Source: Capitulum mitella (Eukaryota; Arthropoda; Thecostraca; Pollicipedomorpha; Pollicipedidae). Taken from it: a stretch of 64,000 nucleotides of DNA. Shown piece after piece: positions 1 to 12,500 of this stretch (position 1 is the stretch's first letter; every line of letters starts with the position of its first letter). The stretch lies in NCBI GenBank assembly GCA_030062745.1, contig CP099849.1, positions 16,429,307-16,493,306 on the forward strand. The letters are read 5' to 3'. A program made the translations under genes and the position numbers. The notes under the pieces are model-generated. The model ran no database searches, had not been told where the DNA came from, and saw only the letters and a list, made by a program, of their open reading frames with translations.

Positions 1-1002
1 AGTTTTCGGGATTATGAATTGGGAAGACTTTGCCCACGTTCTTGTCCATACGTTGTTACTGACTTGCGCAAAAGATGCGGCCCGATAATAGCCGTGCATT
101 GTTCCACGGCATAAAAGCGAGACGTCAACGCTCTCTGCTACAGAGGCCCTCATTTCCCAGACAGCTCGGCCAGCTCGGCTCCGGTAAACTGACTTCTGGC
201 CACGGTCTAAAAGTGCCCGAGGCGACTGGTCTGGCCTACCCTGATCTACACAGCCCGGCCATCGCATTTCCCGTCCGCTCGGTGACGATACTGGGACCAA
301 CCCTGGAAAATTAGGCGTTCAATGTTTGTGCTGCGACGGAGTTCAGAAGCTCCTCTCGTCGGAAGCGAAGGCTGAGGTCTGGATGGGTTCATGTAAAACT
401 ACTTGAAGTAATGTCAGAAGTCGCGTCTGCTAGATTCGCGGAGTTGATGGCTGAGGGAGTCGCGTCGCGATTCGATCAGCAGGATGGTCGTGGAAGTTTT
501 CAGACGGCAGTCGAGCACGCTGTTGAATTCGTTTCGGCGCCGCTGTGGTCCCAATCGGCTTGCGGAGAATCATAACAGATGACGATCCATTGGGCTTGGC
601 TCCAATTTCGGGCAGCTCGTGCCGCCGGTCGGCCTTCGGAGTCGGCCGATGGGAGAGTTGACAACCGTGATCGCTTATAGGTGCATCAACCACCTGCGAT
701 GACATGACGCTCATGACAGGATGGCATGACATCCCCCCCTCCCCCAATTGCAGCACGGATCTGCTCATCATATTTCTTGGAAATATGAGCATTCATCCCG
801 GAGCCTAGAGCTCGATCCTCGAGCTTCGAGAATGTCACATTTGTTCCATGACTAATAACGACTGGCAGAGACGCCGGGACGGCATCAGTCGGTGGGTGAA
901 GCTGGACGCCGTCAGAAGGCAAATATGTGGCTGTTTATACGGATTCAGGACGCGGACGTTCCCATTCCCCAGGAGAAGCATGAGCCTGCAGCTGGTCACT
1001 GG
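1..1002. other. Unassigned flank left of the hAT element
   Basis: I recognise no gene here. Positions 430-920 read open for some distance on the minus strand, but the peptides match no family I know. If the DNMT3 gene extends to the left, as the missing catalytic-loop exon implies, this would be intronic. No exon with the DNMT3 Pro-Cys loop is visible. Confidence 0.4.
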
Positions 1003-1098
1003 TAGGGATGCACCGGATATCCGGTCCGGCCGGATATCCGGCCGGATATTAGAGATTATCCGGTATCCGGTATCCGGCCGGATATTTTTGTGATCCGG
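1003..1098 (+). repeat. Left terminal and subterminal repeat of the hAT element
   Basis: The terminal TAGGGATGCACC is followed by about seven GGATAT/ATCCGG units in both orientations. The same composition recurs in inverse at the right end. Confidence 0.88.
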
Positions 1099-1622
1099 CC
1101 GGACACTGCCGGATATTTGACCTCCCGGTGTACAATCAAGACGGTGCTCTAATGTCTGCGTCCAAAACCGTTTCAGGGGAAACGTGGCTTGTTGTGTTAG
1201 ATTGTCGATGTAGCTGGCAGTTCCAAGTCGGTCTGGAGACCTTGGGACCAATTCTTTTCTGTATTGGTCCGGGAGGGTTCGGACATATCTTTGCAAGAAT
1301 GGGACTCAAGTTCAAAACTGTGAAACAATAGCCAGTATGCGGTCAGTAGCCCATCTTATGGTTTATTATCCTCCTTTTTTCGAAATATTTCTTATCTTTC
1401 TCAAATTCTGACACAAGTGCATTAAGGAAAAATATAAATTGTGGGCACTGGAAAATGAGACAGTATTTAAAGTCATACCGTAAGCACATTTATTACTGTA
1501 TGAACATTAAACTTTGCAGAAATGTAGTCATAACCGTTGCGGTCAGTTTTTGCTCAATGGATCATCTCCATCACCTCTCATCTGGCGGCAACACGCACGC
1601 GCCTGGGTACGCGCACCAGCAT

Positions 1623-2345
1623 TTAACGCGGTATCTCTAGGTCCAGAGCAGCGATCACCTGGCTCATCCAGCGCTTTAGGGCGACTTTGGATGTTACGTA
1701 CCAGTCTCCCTGATACATCCTCTGCTTAATGATGCCCCAGATGTCCTCAGTAGGACACACCTGGTGCACACAGGGGGACTGCTGTCACGCACTACATACG
1801 GCACACTGGCCTCTTCCAGTAACTTGAGCGCTTTCTTCGCATAATGAGCGCTGGCCAAGTCTGGCCAGATCAACATGTCCCTCTCGAAACAGTCCTCATC
1901 CAAATATGGGATGAGCACATCTCCTACGCACTTCTCACGGTACACGTTACCATCAACATTACCCATACCCGGCATGATAGCCGGCTTTGTCACACCCCTG
2001 AGAGAGATGGCGGGCCACACGAAAAGATTGTGGGGAAACTTGCTCTCTGGCCTCAGTTGTACTTCTGCTGGACTTCTGCTGGACGTGCTCCAACAGAGTA
2101 CCCAAGGTTTCCTGACATATACCTCTCGTGGTAGGTGAAGTAGCTTTCGTCGTTCATGGCAATGCCCCGTTCTTTCCGATTTCATGTGATCCGCGGGACA
2201 GTTTCCGGATGCCGGTCATTTGGGCGACCTCTTGTTTTTGGGTGACCTGGGGTGACCTCTTGCTCTTTCGGTAACGAACCTTGTTTGCCACCAATATTTT
2301 CTTGTCACGTACGTTCTGGAGATTCCAAACCTTCCAGCCGGAACG
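1623..2345 (-). pseudogene. Decayed Tc1/mariner (IS630-type) transposase
   Basis: On the minus strand the region reads as a broken Tc1/mariner transposase. The first catalytic Asp is in NDESYFTYHERY (about 2160-2125). The core continues as FVWPAISLRGVTKPAI and LIPYLDED. The second catalytic Asp is in LIWPDLASAHYAKKAL (about 1875-1830), and the catalytic Glu is in TEDIWGIIKQRMYQGDWY (about 1750-1700). It ends with VIAALDLEIPR and a stop at 1625-1623. At least one frameshift lies between the second Asp and the Glu. Another change of frame lies between the NDESYF part and the FVWPAI part, and an in-frame stop falls in the upstream segment. The spacing between second Asp and Glu is about 35 residues, in the DD34-37E range. 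It lies inside the hAT element, so it was captured by it or inserted into it. No terminal repeats of its own were found. Confidence 0.85.
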
Positions 2346-2724
2346 CGTTATGACACCCGCTGTTTTTACAGCTCGAATCAGCTACAGCTGTCTTTTAACA
2401 CGCGCACTGGAATGGGGATCTTTTTGTGCCCCCCACCTGCTCTTCCTGAATATCTCGAGAACGCATCTGAGCTGGTTGCTGTTACTTTGTGACATTTATG
2501 ACAATTGGATAACTCGTCGAATGGCGTAGAAAAATTGGAAATCTGCTGAAAATTTTGAAGTTTCAAGCATTTGAAGTCAGACAAACATCACGAAAACGAC
2601 GGTTGTCGCTGACAAATGGGAACTTTGTGAAAGAACTGGCGTTCTACTTAAGACTGCTGTTTGAACACAGTCAGGCGATGTCATTCGGACATAAGTGATG
2701 GACGTACCAAGGCCACGGCCAGGG

Positions 2725-3154
2725 TCAATAAGGGTTAAGGGCATCAAAGGTCAAGGCTTGTGACCTGATCCAGATTTCCTTTGCAACATGTCAGTTTGTA
2801 TGAAATACGCATTCGAAGGCCCTAATAAAAACACGTGTGCGCACACTGATACGCTTAAATATTCCAAGGTCAGTGAAGGTCAAGGTCGTTAAAGGCCAAG
2901 GTCAAATATCTTGTAACCTTGCTCAGATTTGTTCTGCGACATGTCGATTTGTATGAAATATGCATTCAGAGACCCTAATGAAGACACGTGTGCGCACATG
3001 CAGACGCTTATATATATGCCAGAGTCATTTCAGGTCAAAGTCATCAAAGGTCAAGGGCAGGTTTTTGTGACCTGGTCCAGATTTGTTTTGCAATACATTG
3101 ATTTGTGTGAAATACGCATTCAAAGACCCTTTTAAAACACGTTTGGCATATTGA
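2725..3154 (+). repeat. Three-unit tandem repeat, period about 150 bp
   Basis: Three diverged copies (about 2725-2870, 2871-3020, 3021-3154) each contain AAGGTCAAGG, then a gtgACCT..tcCAGATTT block, then TGAAATACGCATTC, then a run ending in AACACGTGTGCGCA or its decayed form. It lies inside the hAT element. Confidence 0.8.
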
Positions 3155-3199
3155 TAATGACATGTATATACATACATCGCTATACATACATACAGAAAT

Positions 3200-3540
3200 A
3201 TAAACGCTGGAAATGACCAGATGTACCGATGTTAGCTACCTTCACTTAAAATACGCCAAAAGATACATGTCGCGTCCTCATTTACTCTCAAACTGTCCCG
3301 TGTTGTTCAAAATCTGATCTGTAAAAGTTGAAAAAATGACGTCACAGGTCATTGATCTGACATGACCTCGACCCAAAATCCCCAGTCAAAACGCCAAATG
3401 AATGGAAGTTATCGTATTCCACGTTTTAACGGCCCAACAGACAACCCGTTTCGTTCGAAAAGTTGTACGGAATGGCCTGTACAGGCCGATAAAGTGTCCA
3501 AAGTTGACCTTTTCCACCTCATTTGGCCTTGAAGATATCG
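3200..3540 (+). repeat. Dispersed repeat R1, copy inside the hAT element
   Basis: This is similar by eye, in the same orientation, to 50880-51240. Shared landmarks in order are GTTGCTCGAAATCTGATC-like, TGACATGACCTCGA, a TTTTACGTTTTAACG-like block and CCATTTGGCCTT. It is rich in TGACCT half-sites, and no ends could be defined. Confidence 0.75.
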
Positions 3541-3657
3541 ACTCACAAGTTGTGGGCATTTTTTACTAATTTTTTTCAGTTTCTCATGTTTTTCTTTTCT
3601 ATTCAGTCTTTTCGGTTTCATTATTTCAGTAGAAATAGTAAATAAAAACATGTAAAC

Positions 3658-3751
3658 AAAATATCCGGTATCCGGCCGGATATCCGGCACCCCGATCCGG
3701 CATATCCGGTATCCGGCCGGATCACAAAAATCCCGATCCGGTGCATCCCTA
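3658..3751 (-). repeat. Right terminal and subterminal repeat of the hAT element
   Basis: Clustered ATCCGG/CCGGAT units end in GGTGCATCCCTA, the inverse of the left terminus. The downstream 8-bp repeat GTCACTGG starts directly after position 3751. Confidence 0.88.
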
Positions 3752-5193
3752 GTCACTGGCCTCGAGCACCTGCACCTGCCGTTCTTTGGCGGCCTGGTGC
3801 GTGGTGCACGGAGCCGGCAGCCGGCCCGTGCTAGTCTCCGATGGCGGCTGATTATCCCGCAGAGGGGCACGAAAACCCACAATTTACCTCTCAGATCAGA
3901 CTGGCCCCGGACTCCTCCACGATCAGGCGCTGAACCTGACCTCTGACGGCGACTAGTCCGCCGCCCTCCGTTTCCGACCCGCTGAAAGACTGATTGGTCG
4001 CACCGCCCTGACCGGACTACAGCCAAAAACGGAAAGAACAGGCAGGTATCCCGAGGGTATTTCGGTTCGGCAATTTGCTACCCACCATTGTGGGTTTTAA
4101 AGATGCACTTGCTGGGGTACATCATCGCCTTCCATTTGTCGGGGGAGGGGGAGGGAAGAGGTGACATCCACAAATTCCTTAACTTCATCCGTAACTTCAG
4201 AACTTCGCAACCGCTGAACCGATTCGGTTGATGCAAATTTCCCTATTCTGCTGATAAGTGGTTATCCTCCATGGTACAAACCCTGGCCTTTCACACTTTT
4301 GGAACTCAAGGTTATGTTTCAGGTCACATGTCAAGTGGAAGATCAATATTTGGCCGATTTTGACAATGACAATTCTATATACATATTGGACACTACAAGC
4401 ATGCTCAGTTTAAAAAGGCTTAAAGGTATGCATAATTACTACAAAACGTGCATTTAAGAAAAAATGGTTGCGCAGATGGAACGAGTTCATGCGATAGTAA
4501 GAGGTAGCGTATGTGTTAGTTTTAAGTCTGCTGAATATAGGGTGTAGCATGAAGGATTTCGCAACACTTGGCAAAATTAATTTAAGTACTCGTATTTGTA
4601 CCTTGTAATTTATCTTCAGATAACTGCCACAGGTCATTTCATGGCGTGAAATGATAAGCAATTTGAAAATCGTAGGTAAAGATGTCACGTATGATGACCT
4701 CGTGGGAGATCATGGAAGAGGTTTACGTTGACCTCGTTCGACATCCTTGCTCATGCTGCTGGTCATTTCGTAGCATCAGTGTGCTAATGGACATCAAGCG
4801 AATTCGACAAAGAACAAAATCAAACATCAACGGTCGGGTATTCATGATGTCCCGTTGACATGACCTTGTATGACCTTAAAATTCTCTGCGTACCATAATG
4901 CGCACAATCAGTGCACCGGCGGGCATCGGAAATATAATGACGCTGTCATTTTGTTGCGGAGATTACGGCAGAGAAAAGGGTGATAGAGTCTAACATCCCC
5001 GTCCCCGCGAAATAGCGAGATACCTCTTCTCTGATAATGCCCAACTTTTGTGTTTCAGAATTTATGACGAGGCATGTGAGATGAATTCCAGGCGTTCCCT
5101 AACCACAAAGACCAGAGTTGCAATTCTAGGCATTTTGGCTCACTTTCGTCATGGTTTAAGGATAAATTAAATTCGGTACCCACCTACAGTAGA
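3752..5193. other. Intronic or upstream DNA without a recognised gene
   Basis: GC-rich DNA directly right of the hAT element (3752-4060) grades into AT-richer sequence with scattered TGACCT half-sites. A minus-strand open frame over 3409-4026 straddles the element boundary and is therefore not a gene. I see nothing else. Confidence 0.4.
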
Positions 5194-6417
5194 TTAACTA
5201 GTCATTGACGGTGAGCCATTAGCACCCCCGACACATTTCTTAGATATCTCCCAAACGAATGAACGTAATGCCCTGAAATTTTCAGGACTTTTTTTACAGA
5301 TTTTATCAGTTCTGCACATACTGACAAAAGGTTGAAAATGAGGTCATCTTAGGTCACGTCGTAATGATGCCATAAAGACGACCTGTTTTTCGATTTGACG
5401 TTTAGTTTTACTTTACCGCCGTATTGTCGTTGCCTTTACAATGAATGGTAACTGTGGCCTGTTTTGCATATCACCATAGCCTGAGAGTCCAGTATGAATT
5501 ACCCCTTGCGATCATCCCTGGTCTCATGCTAGGTCGTTATAAGTTAAATACGTCTTTTTCGTTTTCCGGGTTCATTGAATATACACTTTGAAAAGGGAGC
5601 TGAATAAGCTGATTTTCGGATATGGTCAAAAAGACTGTCGAATTTTCTTGCCACGAATTGTACGTATAATTTACAGATTCTTGCACCTTTGCAACATTTT
5701 TTGTAGTTTAATCTTTCGTGGTTTTATGCAGATTTCAGCTTGGCGAAGGGCGTCTGTTTCACTGACGTTGATGACGGGTGCGGCGGTGTCGGCCTTTGCA
5801 GTGTTGTGCAACATTTCGTGGAAATGTGCAACATGGAGATACTGACTTTTATGATTATCAACAGATGTCAGATGGAGGTTTCTAGGGTTCTCGTGGTACT
5901 CCAAGTTTGAAACTACTGAATATTGCAGTGTTGCATGTGCACGACGATGTGGGCCGTTTTACGGATTTTTGTGCTCGAGGATCCTTGAAAGTGTCTTTTA
6001 TAATCTCTGTGCCAAATGCGCCAGGAAACACGTCTTGCATGGCACGTTGTAATGGAGGTCAAATTAGCCCTGACCTGTGACCTGTACCTTGCTTGACCTT
6101 GGACCATGTGGCTCTTAGAATACGAGATTAAGATGCCGGAAACAGATTAACAAGCAAACTTTAGTGTCGGTCTGTTTTTCATGACTGGGCGACTTTGGAG
6201 AAAATGGACACTTTCGCGTTTGACCGTGCCTGTGACGTCATCAGGGACCCCAGAATAAAAACACGCACAAGTCACAGGACTGCAAGGTTCGGCGCTACTG
6301 ATCGTCGTTCGAATCAGCCGAATCGGACGATTGGTTCTTGAGATAGAGGGGTGTGTGTGTTAAACGAGCCCCAAGGTAATGGAAGGTGGCGAAATACTCC
6401 AGTCAATGCCGGGTTAA
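5194..6417 (+). mobile_element. TTAA-2 element, copy a (piggyBac-like non-autonomous element)
   Basis: The element is bounded by TTAA at 5194-5197 and 6414-6417. Its left end, TTAACTAGTCATTGACGGTG, matches the inverse of its right end, TTAACCCGGCATTGACTGGA, over most of 20 positions. TTAA targets and short terminal repeats are the piggyBac signature. A second copy at 19700-20908 is homologous over its whole length. No transposase is encoded. The right end sits only 32 bp before the splice acceptor of the first DNMT3 exon in the window. Confidence 0.82.
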
Positions 6418-6449
6418 TTCATGAATCTTAAGATGTTTCTCCTTTTCAG

Positions 6450-6591
6450 ACCCAGAGGGTACTGGCGTCCTTTTCTTCGAGTTCTACCGAATTCTACGCA
6501 GCGTAGAGGCATACAATAACAGCCGTCACGTATTCTGGTTGTTCGAAAATGTGGCATCCATGCCTCTGGACTACAGGAAAGTGATATCGAG
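6450..6591 (+). CDS. Dnmt3: DNMT3 exon 1 of window: EGTG and ENV motifs
   Basis: The acceptor is TTTCTCCTTTTCAG at 6436-6449 and the donor is GTGAGC from 6592. Two bases (AC) finish a codon from the previous exon. The peptide then reads PEGTGVLFFEFYRILRSVE, followed by AYNNSRHVFWLFENVASMPL and DYRKVIS. It aligns with human EGTGRLFFEFYRLL and PFFWLFENVVAM. ENV holds the glutamate that protonates cytosine N3. The exon ends in phase 2 (AG). Confidence 0.95.
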
Positions 6592-9500
6592 GTGAGCGGG
6601 GCAGCTCCTTTCTGAACATCCTTACTTTAGTAATTCTTTAATATGCAGGGTTTTTAGATAATTATTTCTGTCAGCCATCGTTCGTCATGCGCTGGGCAGT
6701 CGAAGTTCTAACCTTTCATCCATTTTTCCGTTGTGATTGTTCAGCAAACTCAGAGTTTTGGTCCATATAAATCGTGCTTTTTTGATGGTTGATGCATCAT
6801 TTGCCGCATTGTCGTTGACATGCAGGTAGCGGGGGGGGGGGGCATGAGGACCATGCCCCCTCCCGCCCGAGCCAAGCCGTCTACGCTAGATATTTAGCGA
6901 TTCTCAGAAATACTTACAGTGCAAAATCAAACATTACATTTTTTCCTGTACGTTAAATTCGAGGTCAGCTATATAAAATTGCTGCTTTTTCCTATAAATT
7001 TTGTCATATGCCATTGGCATATGACAAAATTTGACATTTGCCCCTTCCCTCAGGAAAATACGTGCCCAATATAATATGCCTAAAATAAAATACCTGCCTG
7101 GCCATTGACCATACGTGAAACTGCATAAACTCCTACGGAATCGAGTCATGCAATGTCCTTCCTCCCTCATGACTCTCATGCCTCAAAAACATTGCTCTTC
7201 CGAGTCACTTAAACACCGGCGGCGGACGCGGCGGCAATGGAAAACCTCGATATTGTTGGAAAGTTATTCTCGCCACGGAAAGGGTATTTGTTTGATGGCC
7301 AAAAAGAAGGCAAAGCAATGCAAACTAAAAAGAGAAAGAAGATATTCTTATAGTTCTTATAACTTGTGAGCACACGAGGTGTAATTGCGTAGAGAAAGCA
7401 ACACATTTCAGAAGGTTAAAACAGGTCGGCTTCGGTCTAACAAAACCAGGTCATCATTAGCAAATATGCTTTTACTAAATTTTAATGCTTTCAAAATCCA
7501 TACTGTTACAGTTTTTACTACAATTAAAATTGTTTATACTTGTCAACGTAAAATTGCACGTCTGAATCTTCGAGGACCGTAAACTGTGAACGTGATTATG
7601 TTGGGTTGCAGGTTGGGAAATTGAGTTTAAAACATGACCTCATTACGGCCACTGGTTAGCAGGTAAAACATATCTGAAGCAGAGGACGATGTCGTGGTCC
7701 TTGGTAAGAGGTGACCAGGAGTCGGCTGCTGTTGTATCCGCTTAGAGTGCGCTGGGCCCATTGCTGGCGTGGTCTCGGTTTCACGCGGACCGTGTGACGG
7801 CCCGCTGACGGACCGAGGCCGCCGTTCGTGACCGTGGACAGGTTTCGTGATTGGATGCCTCCCCTCCCCGGCCCCGCGGCCGTTTCAGCCAGGCTACAAC
7901 AGTCGGCTGAGCCAGTGGCCATTCGTGTGATTGAATACAGTAATTATTTATGCTTGGTCACGTAAAAGCCGCGCATAACGTTTCTGATTATTTGAAGTTT
8001 CGCTGAAGTTTTGCTGAAAGGAGGCCAAATGCCGGATGCTGCAGGACTTGGTCATCACTTTGAAAGCTTTTATCGCTTGCACAACGATTGGGTGGTTCAT
8101 GCTTTGTAAAAGGAAGGTTAAGGTTATTATAAGCAAGTGATTCTGTGATAATGTTGGACATCTGATTGTGATTTTATTTCGCAACTGCTTGAAACTTGAG
8201 GTTGTTTCATAACAGTTCTGTCACCATTCTTCAGCACCGTGTAGCGGGTTGCGTCTCCATAACTGCCAAATATTTGTGGGGCTACGGGACGAAATGCTGT
8301 GCAGTGACAATGAATGTACCTTCTGTGACCCCGTCATACTCAGCGAAATTACTAACATCAAAGCTGAGGTGGTGAGAACTGTGATGGTCGGTCCGGCAGC
8401 GCATGGCCAGGAGTCCCCGGCCGGAGTCTACAGTCTGCAATACAGGCGCAAGTCTACAGTCGGACGTCCTTAACAGAGACATCCATAATGCCCAAACTTG
8501 GGAAGTGGGGTCTGTTGAACCTTTAAATCGGCGAGGATTAAGTGTCACATTGAACTTTCCTAAAAAGTGAGCGATTACCTGGATATGCGCAATCGGACGC
8601 GGGCTGAGATTTCATGTCGGATTCATGCAAAAGACCTTCCTTACATTCGGCAAGCCTGATCCAAAGCACCATTCCTGCCTGAAGTTTCGTAAGGGTCATT
8701 CCTTATGAAATCGCGTAAGATTGAACATTTTTTTTTGACCTGACCACTTTCGATTTTGATGAACTTTGATAGACTCGTAGTGCGCATGGAAAAATAGGCG
8801 TCCACCAGTTTAAAGTTCTGGGTGACCTGTTTGGCAAAAGTTGCAGGTGATGAAATGTCGCCAATTTTTGCAGACACTGAATGATTCAAATGCCCACAAC
8901 TCGATGACACATCGTTCCAATAAGTTGCGATTTGCGCAGTTTGTTGCAGAAATGTCTCAGCTTTCATCATAGGGTCATTTTTTCGTTGGCCTCGCGATAA
9001 CCTTTCGCCTGAGCATGTCAGATTAAACATTTTAAGGTTTGACCGTGTTTTGCCTTCCTGGTCTTCGTGGAAATGAAGCAGAGTAGCGCTATTATCTGGA
9101 ATAAACGTGGTAAAAAACATCTATGGGGAAATTCCAACTTTTTCAGATGCCTCAATTTATGTCTTGCTAAGTGACGCTTGAGAATTATGCCCTGAGGCGA
9201 TTTGGTAAATGTTGGTTGATTTCGTGCCTTTCGTTCGTCCTATGCTATGCGATGCTACAGTTTGGTGTGCACAATGGCCTTGTGTGCAACGCATTAGCTT
9301 AACCCCAGCCGAACTGGCCTCTGGATCCACCGTCGCCGGGCCGGGAAGGGGGGGGGGGACATAAGCGATAAGCGCCTTTCCCGAAGATCTCGAGAACTAT
9401 GTCCTTCAGAAAAAGTAAAAATGCAGTTAGAAAGGCTTTTGCCAAACAGAAAGAAATCACCCAGAATTAGTCCAATCAGGTGAATATTGATAGCACAAGA

Positions 9501-12500
9501 GATCATCTCAGGTTAAATCATTTGTTGAGGATTTTTGCAGAAAATTAACCAAGTCGTTCATGTGCAGAAGGCCTTATTTGCCTATCTGATGCAGTAAAAC
9601 AGCACTTGAGGTCACATTTGGCCATTGCACGCGAAAATGAATGTGATGGAAAGATGTCGTTTTTCGCAAAACCAGGAATCGCTTTCTTATACCATTGCAA
9701 AAGACTGTGTTTGGGCGAAATCACGCCGCAAGTGTGTTCCGGATGCATATCAAGTCTGACCATTATACTCAGGCGAAACGAGGTAAACCTAAGTCAAAAG
9801 TTTGACGCATATGGATGGGAAATTTTTGGTCTCTTGTCGTATCATTTGCCGCATTGTCATTGAGCAGACATCACACAGCAGATCATACAACCTCGGTTCG
9901 TGCAATATCCCTTCTACATACCCCAGACCATTTCCTTCACGAAAGCCAAACGGATACCGAGCGACGGGCACGTCTGCAACGTTCAAAACGCATGTTTTGC
10001 AGTAAGTTATTTTAACGATGGTCATGGTTTTATTTTGACGACAAGAAAATGAGATGACAAAGACAGTGAAAACGCAACAGAAAGTAAGCGTGGATGTGTT
10101 TCCTACTGCCTGTGGCCATACAAAGTAAGTACGCTTTGAGAACAAGCAGTATTTTGCAAAATGAATGATGAATTCATGATGAAGTCATCCTGATTTGATG
10201 GGATAAGGTTAGTATTGGGAAGTAAGTTCTTACAATACATCAGTGCTTCAATACACTAGTCTAAAGCGCTTAGGGGTACTGATAAACGTTCAACGACTGT
10301 AAGCCGATAAACTGCGTTTGGCCGCGGGTCCGCAAAATCGGTGTAGAATATGACCTAGCCCAAGGCTATATATTGCGTACCTTCAATTAACAAACGACCT
10401 TTAGTATACCAAGAGACACTGTATTATTATGTACAGATAAAAAACAATATTGGACTCAACGTTTCGGCCAGGGGTCATCTTCGCGAGTAATCAAGAACGG
10501 CGCGTGACAAACAGGAAAGCTACCCCGGCACTGCAGACGCTCAAAAACAACAAATTAATACCAGACATCAAAACACTACGAGCAGTAAAAAGGACTCAAC
10601 TTTATTCATGTCCAACACAATGAGGAAACTCGCTTAAGCAAAAGCCTGTTAGAGACACAAAGATGCAGAGATTTATTCGTGGCTCACAAATTACGTAGCT
10701 AACGAATAAACAATGACAGGCTGCCCCCCCCCTCAAAAAAACACACACACATTAAAAACAAGCCATTAAATCTTAGGAGAGTAAGACGAACGAGATAAAT
10801 ATATCACCCCAAATATATATCTGGTTCGTGTTACCTTCATAGCATTAGATGGTTTGTTGATGTTGATGTATGTTTTTTTTGGGGGGGACGGCCTATCATA
10901 GCTTATTCGTTAGTTGTGTAATTCGTGGACCATAAATATATCTCTGCTTCTTCGTGTCCCCGCCTAGGCTCTCGTTTCAGTTGGCGTCCCTCATTGTTTT
11001 TTTGGCATGAGTAAAACTGTGCCCTTTTTACCGCTCGCAGTGCTTTGATGTCTGGAATTATATCCGTTGTTTTTGAGCGTCTGCAGTGTCGAGGAAGCTT
11101 TTCTGTTTGTCACGTGTACTTCTTCGTGTGCGAGTGCAGGTAAAACCGTCCGGCCAAAATAACGCTGGCGTAACGTCACAGGCAACGTACCGCCGCTCAC
11201 CCGACATGCGGGCAGTGTTAACTCTATTCCCGGCGGGGGGGCTGAATCTGCCCCCCCCGGGTTTTTGCTTGCCAATTCCAGGCTTTTAGCGCAGCTTCAC
11301 AAAACTTAGTGACTTTTCCTAGCTATTTTTTCTACGTGTCGTGACAAAATTTCAAAATTCCGTTTTGCTCAGGGGCGGAGCCAGGCAACGTTTTTGGGAA
11401 GCACCTCAGGCCATTTTTGGCCATGTTGAGGGTAAAAGGAAAATGTCTGCCAAAAACAGCATTTTTAAGATAGAACTTAAAACTCTATATTTATGTATAG
11501 CTAAATAGTTCGGCAATGTGCAGATGTAATTTTGTTTATCTGAGGTCACTTAACAAAGGTTAGGTCAAGGTCAAAAGTCAAAATTTGGTTTTATTGCAAT
11601 AATTTCGGCGCTGTTCCTTCAGATTTCAAACCCGAAATAAATATGACGTAAAAAGGTGCCCTCTACTTGTATATCAAGTTTCAGCTTGTTACCAGGTCGG
11701 GTCACGTAGCTATGACCTAAAATGTCACTGCGCGTGCCCTATATCACGATAGCCATACCATAAAGTTTTTGAAATAGAGTAAATTGAAATGGTTAAAAAT
11801 GTTTACAGATAATACTAAATGCACACGAGATCATTCCATGCGACTCCAAGGTCACTGGAGGTCATTTAAGGTCAAAAGTCACAAGTTGATTTGAAGAACG
11901 TGTGACCATGACAGTTTCCCCTTTTTCATGTCCCTGGCACCGCCTACGCTAACATTATACAAACATTGTAATGCGATTTGTACTTCTTTAGCACAACATG
12001 ACTAGCAGAGGCCAAAAAAGTGTTTTTGCCTTTCTTGTTCACTCAGTTGTTGGAAAACTAATCCTTCTGTTTTTTTAACCCACTGAACGCCCATGAATTA
12101 TCTCGAAATTTCAGATTTGCGTACCAATAGTAAAAGTCCCATCCATAATTTCTCGATTCATGTCAGTTTCATGGAAATCAGTCCATAAACAAGGGAGCTA
12201 TAAAAAGTCCAAAAATACCCCTGATTTTGACATTTAGAATTCTGAAAATTTCTTCTTATAAAAATGCAGTTCACGTCATCGCAAATCGATTGCCGTTTGT
12301 TGCGTTGAAATCGGATGTGTAGTTCTCGAGATCTCAGGGGGGCCGAATCGGCCTCCCCTGCCGGGAATCGACCGTACCGTCTAGCCCTCAGGGAGTAGGG
12401 TTAAGCCGAGCACTTTTACGTTATTTCGACATTAACCATGACAAATACAAGAGAAGTCAAACATATGAAACGATAGCCTAGTCTAAAGCTGACAGCTACT

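Larger units (their letters stand above)
1003..3751 (+). mobile_element. Non-autonomous hAT-superfamily DNA transposon, 2749 bp, with 8-bp target duplication
   Basis: Both ends carry the inverted terminal repeat TAGGGATGCACCGGAT, read inward. The element is flanked by a perfect 8-bp direct repeat GTCACTGG at 995-1002 and 3752-3759, which is the hAT signature. Next to each end lie many copies of CCGGATATCCGG-like palindromes, as expected for transposase-binding subterminal repeats. There is no hAT transposase inside. The interior is a patchwork of a decayed Tc1/mariner transposase on the minus strand, a three-unit tandem array and a dispersed repeat also found near 50.9 kb. The exact target duplication and well-kept ends suggest a fairly recent insertion, mobilised by a transposase encoded elsewhere. 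Confidence 0.93.
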
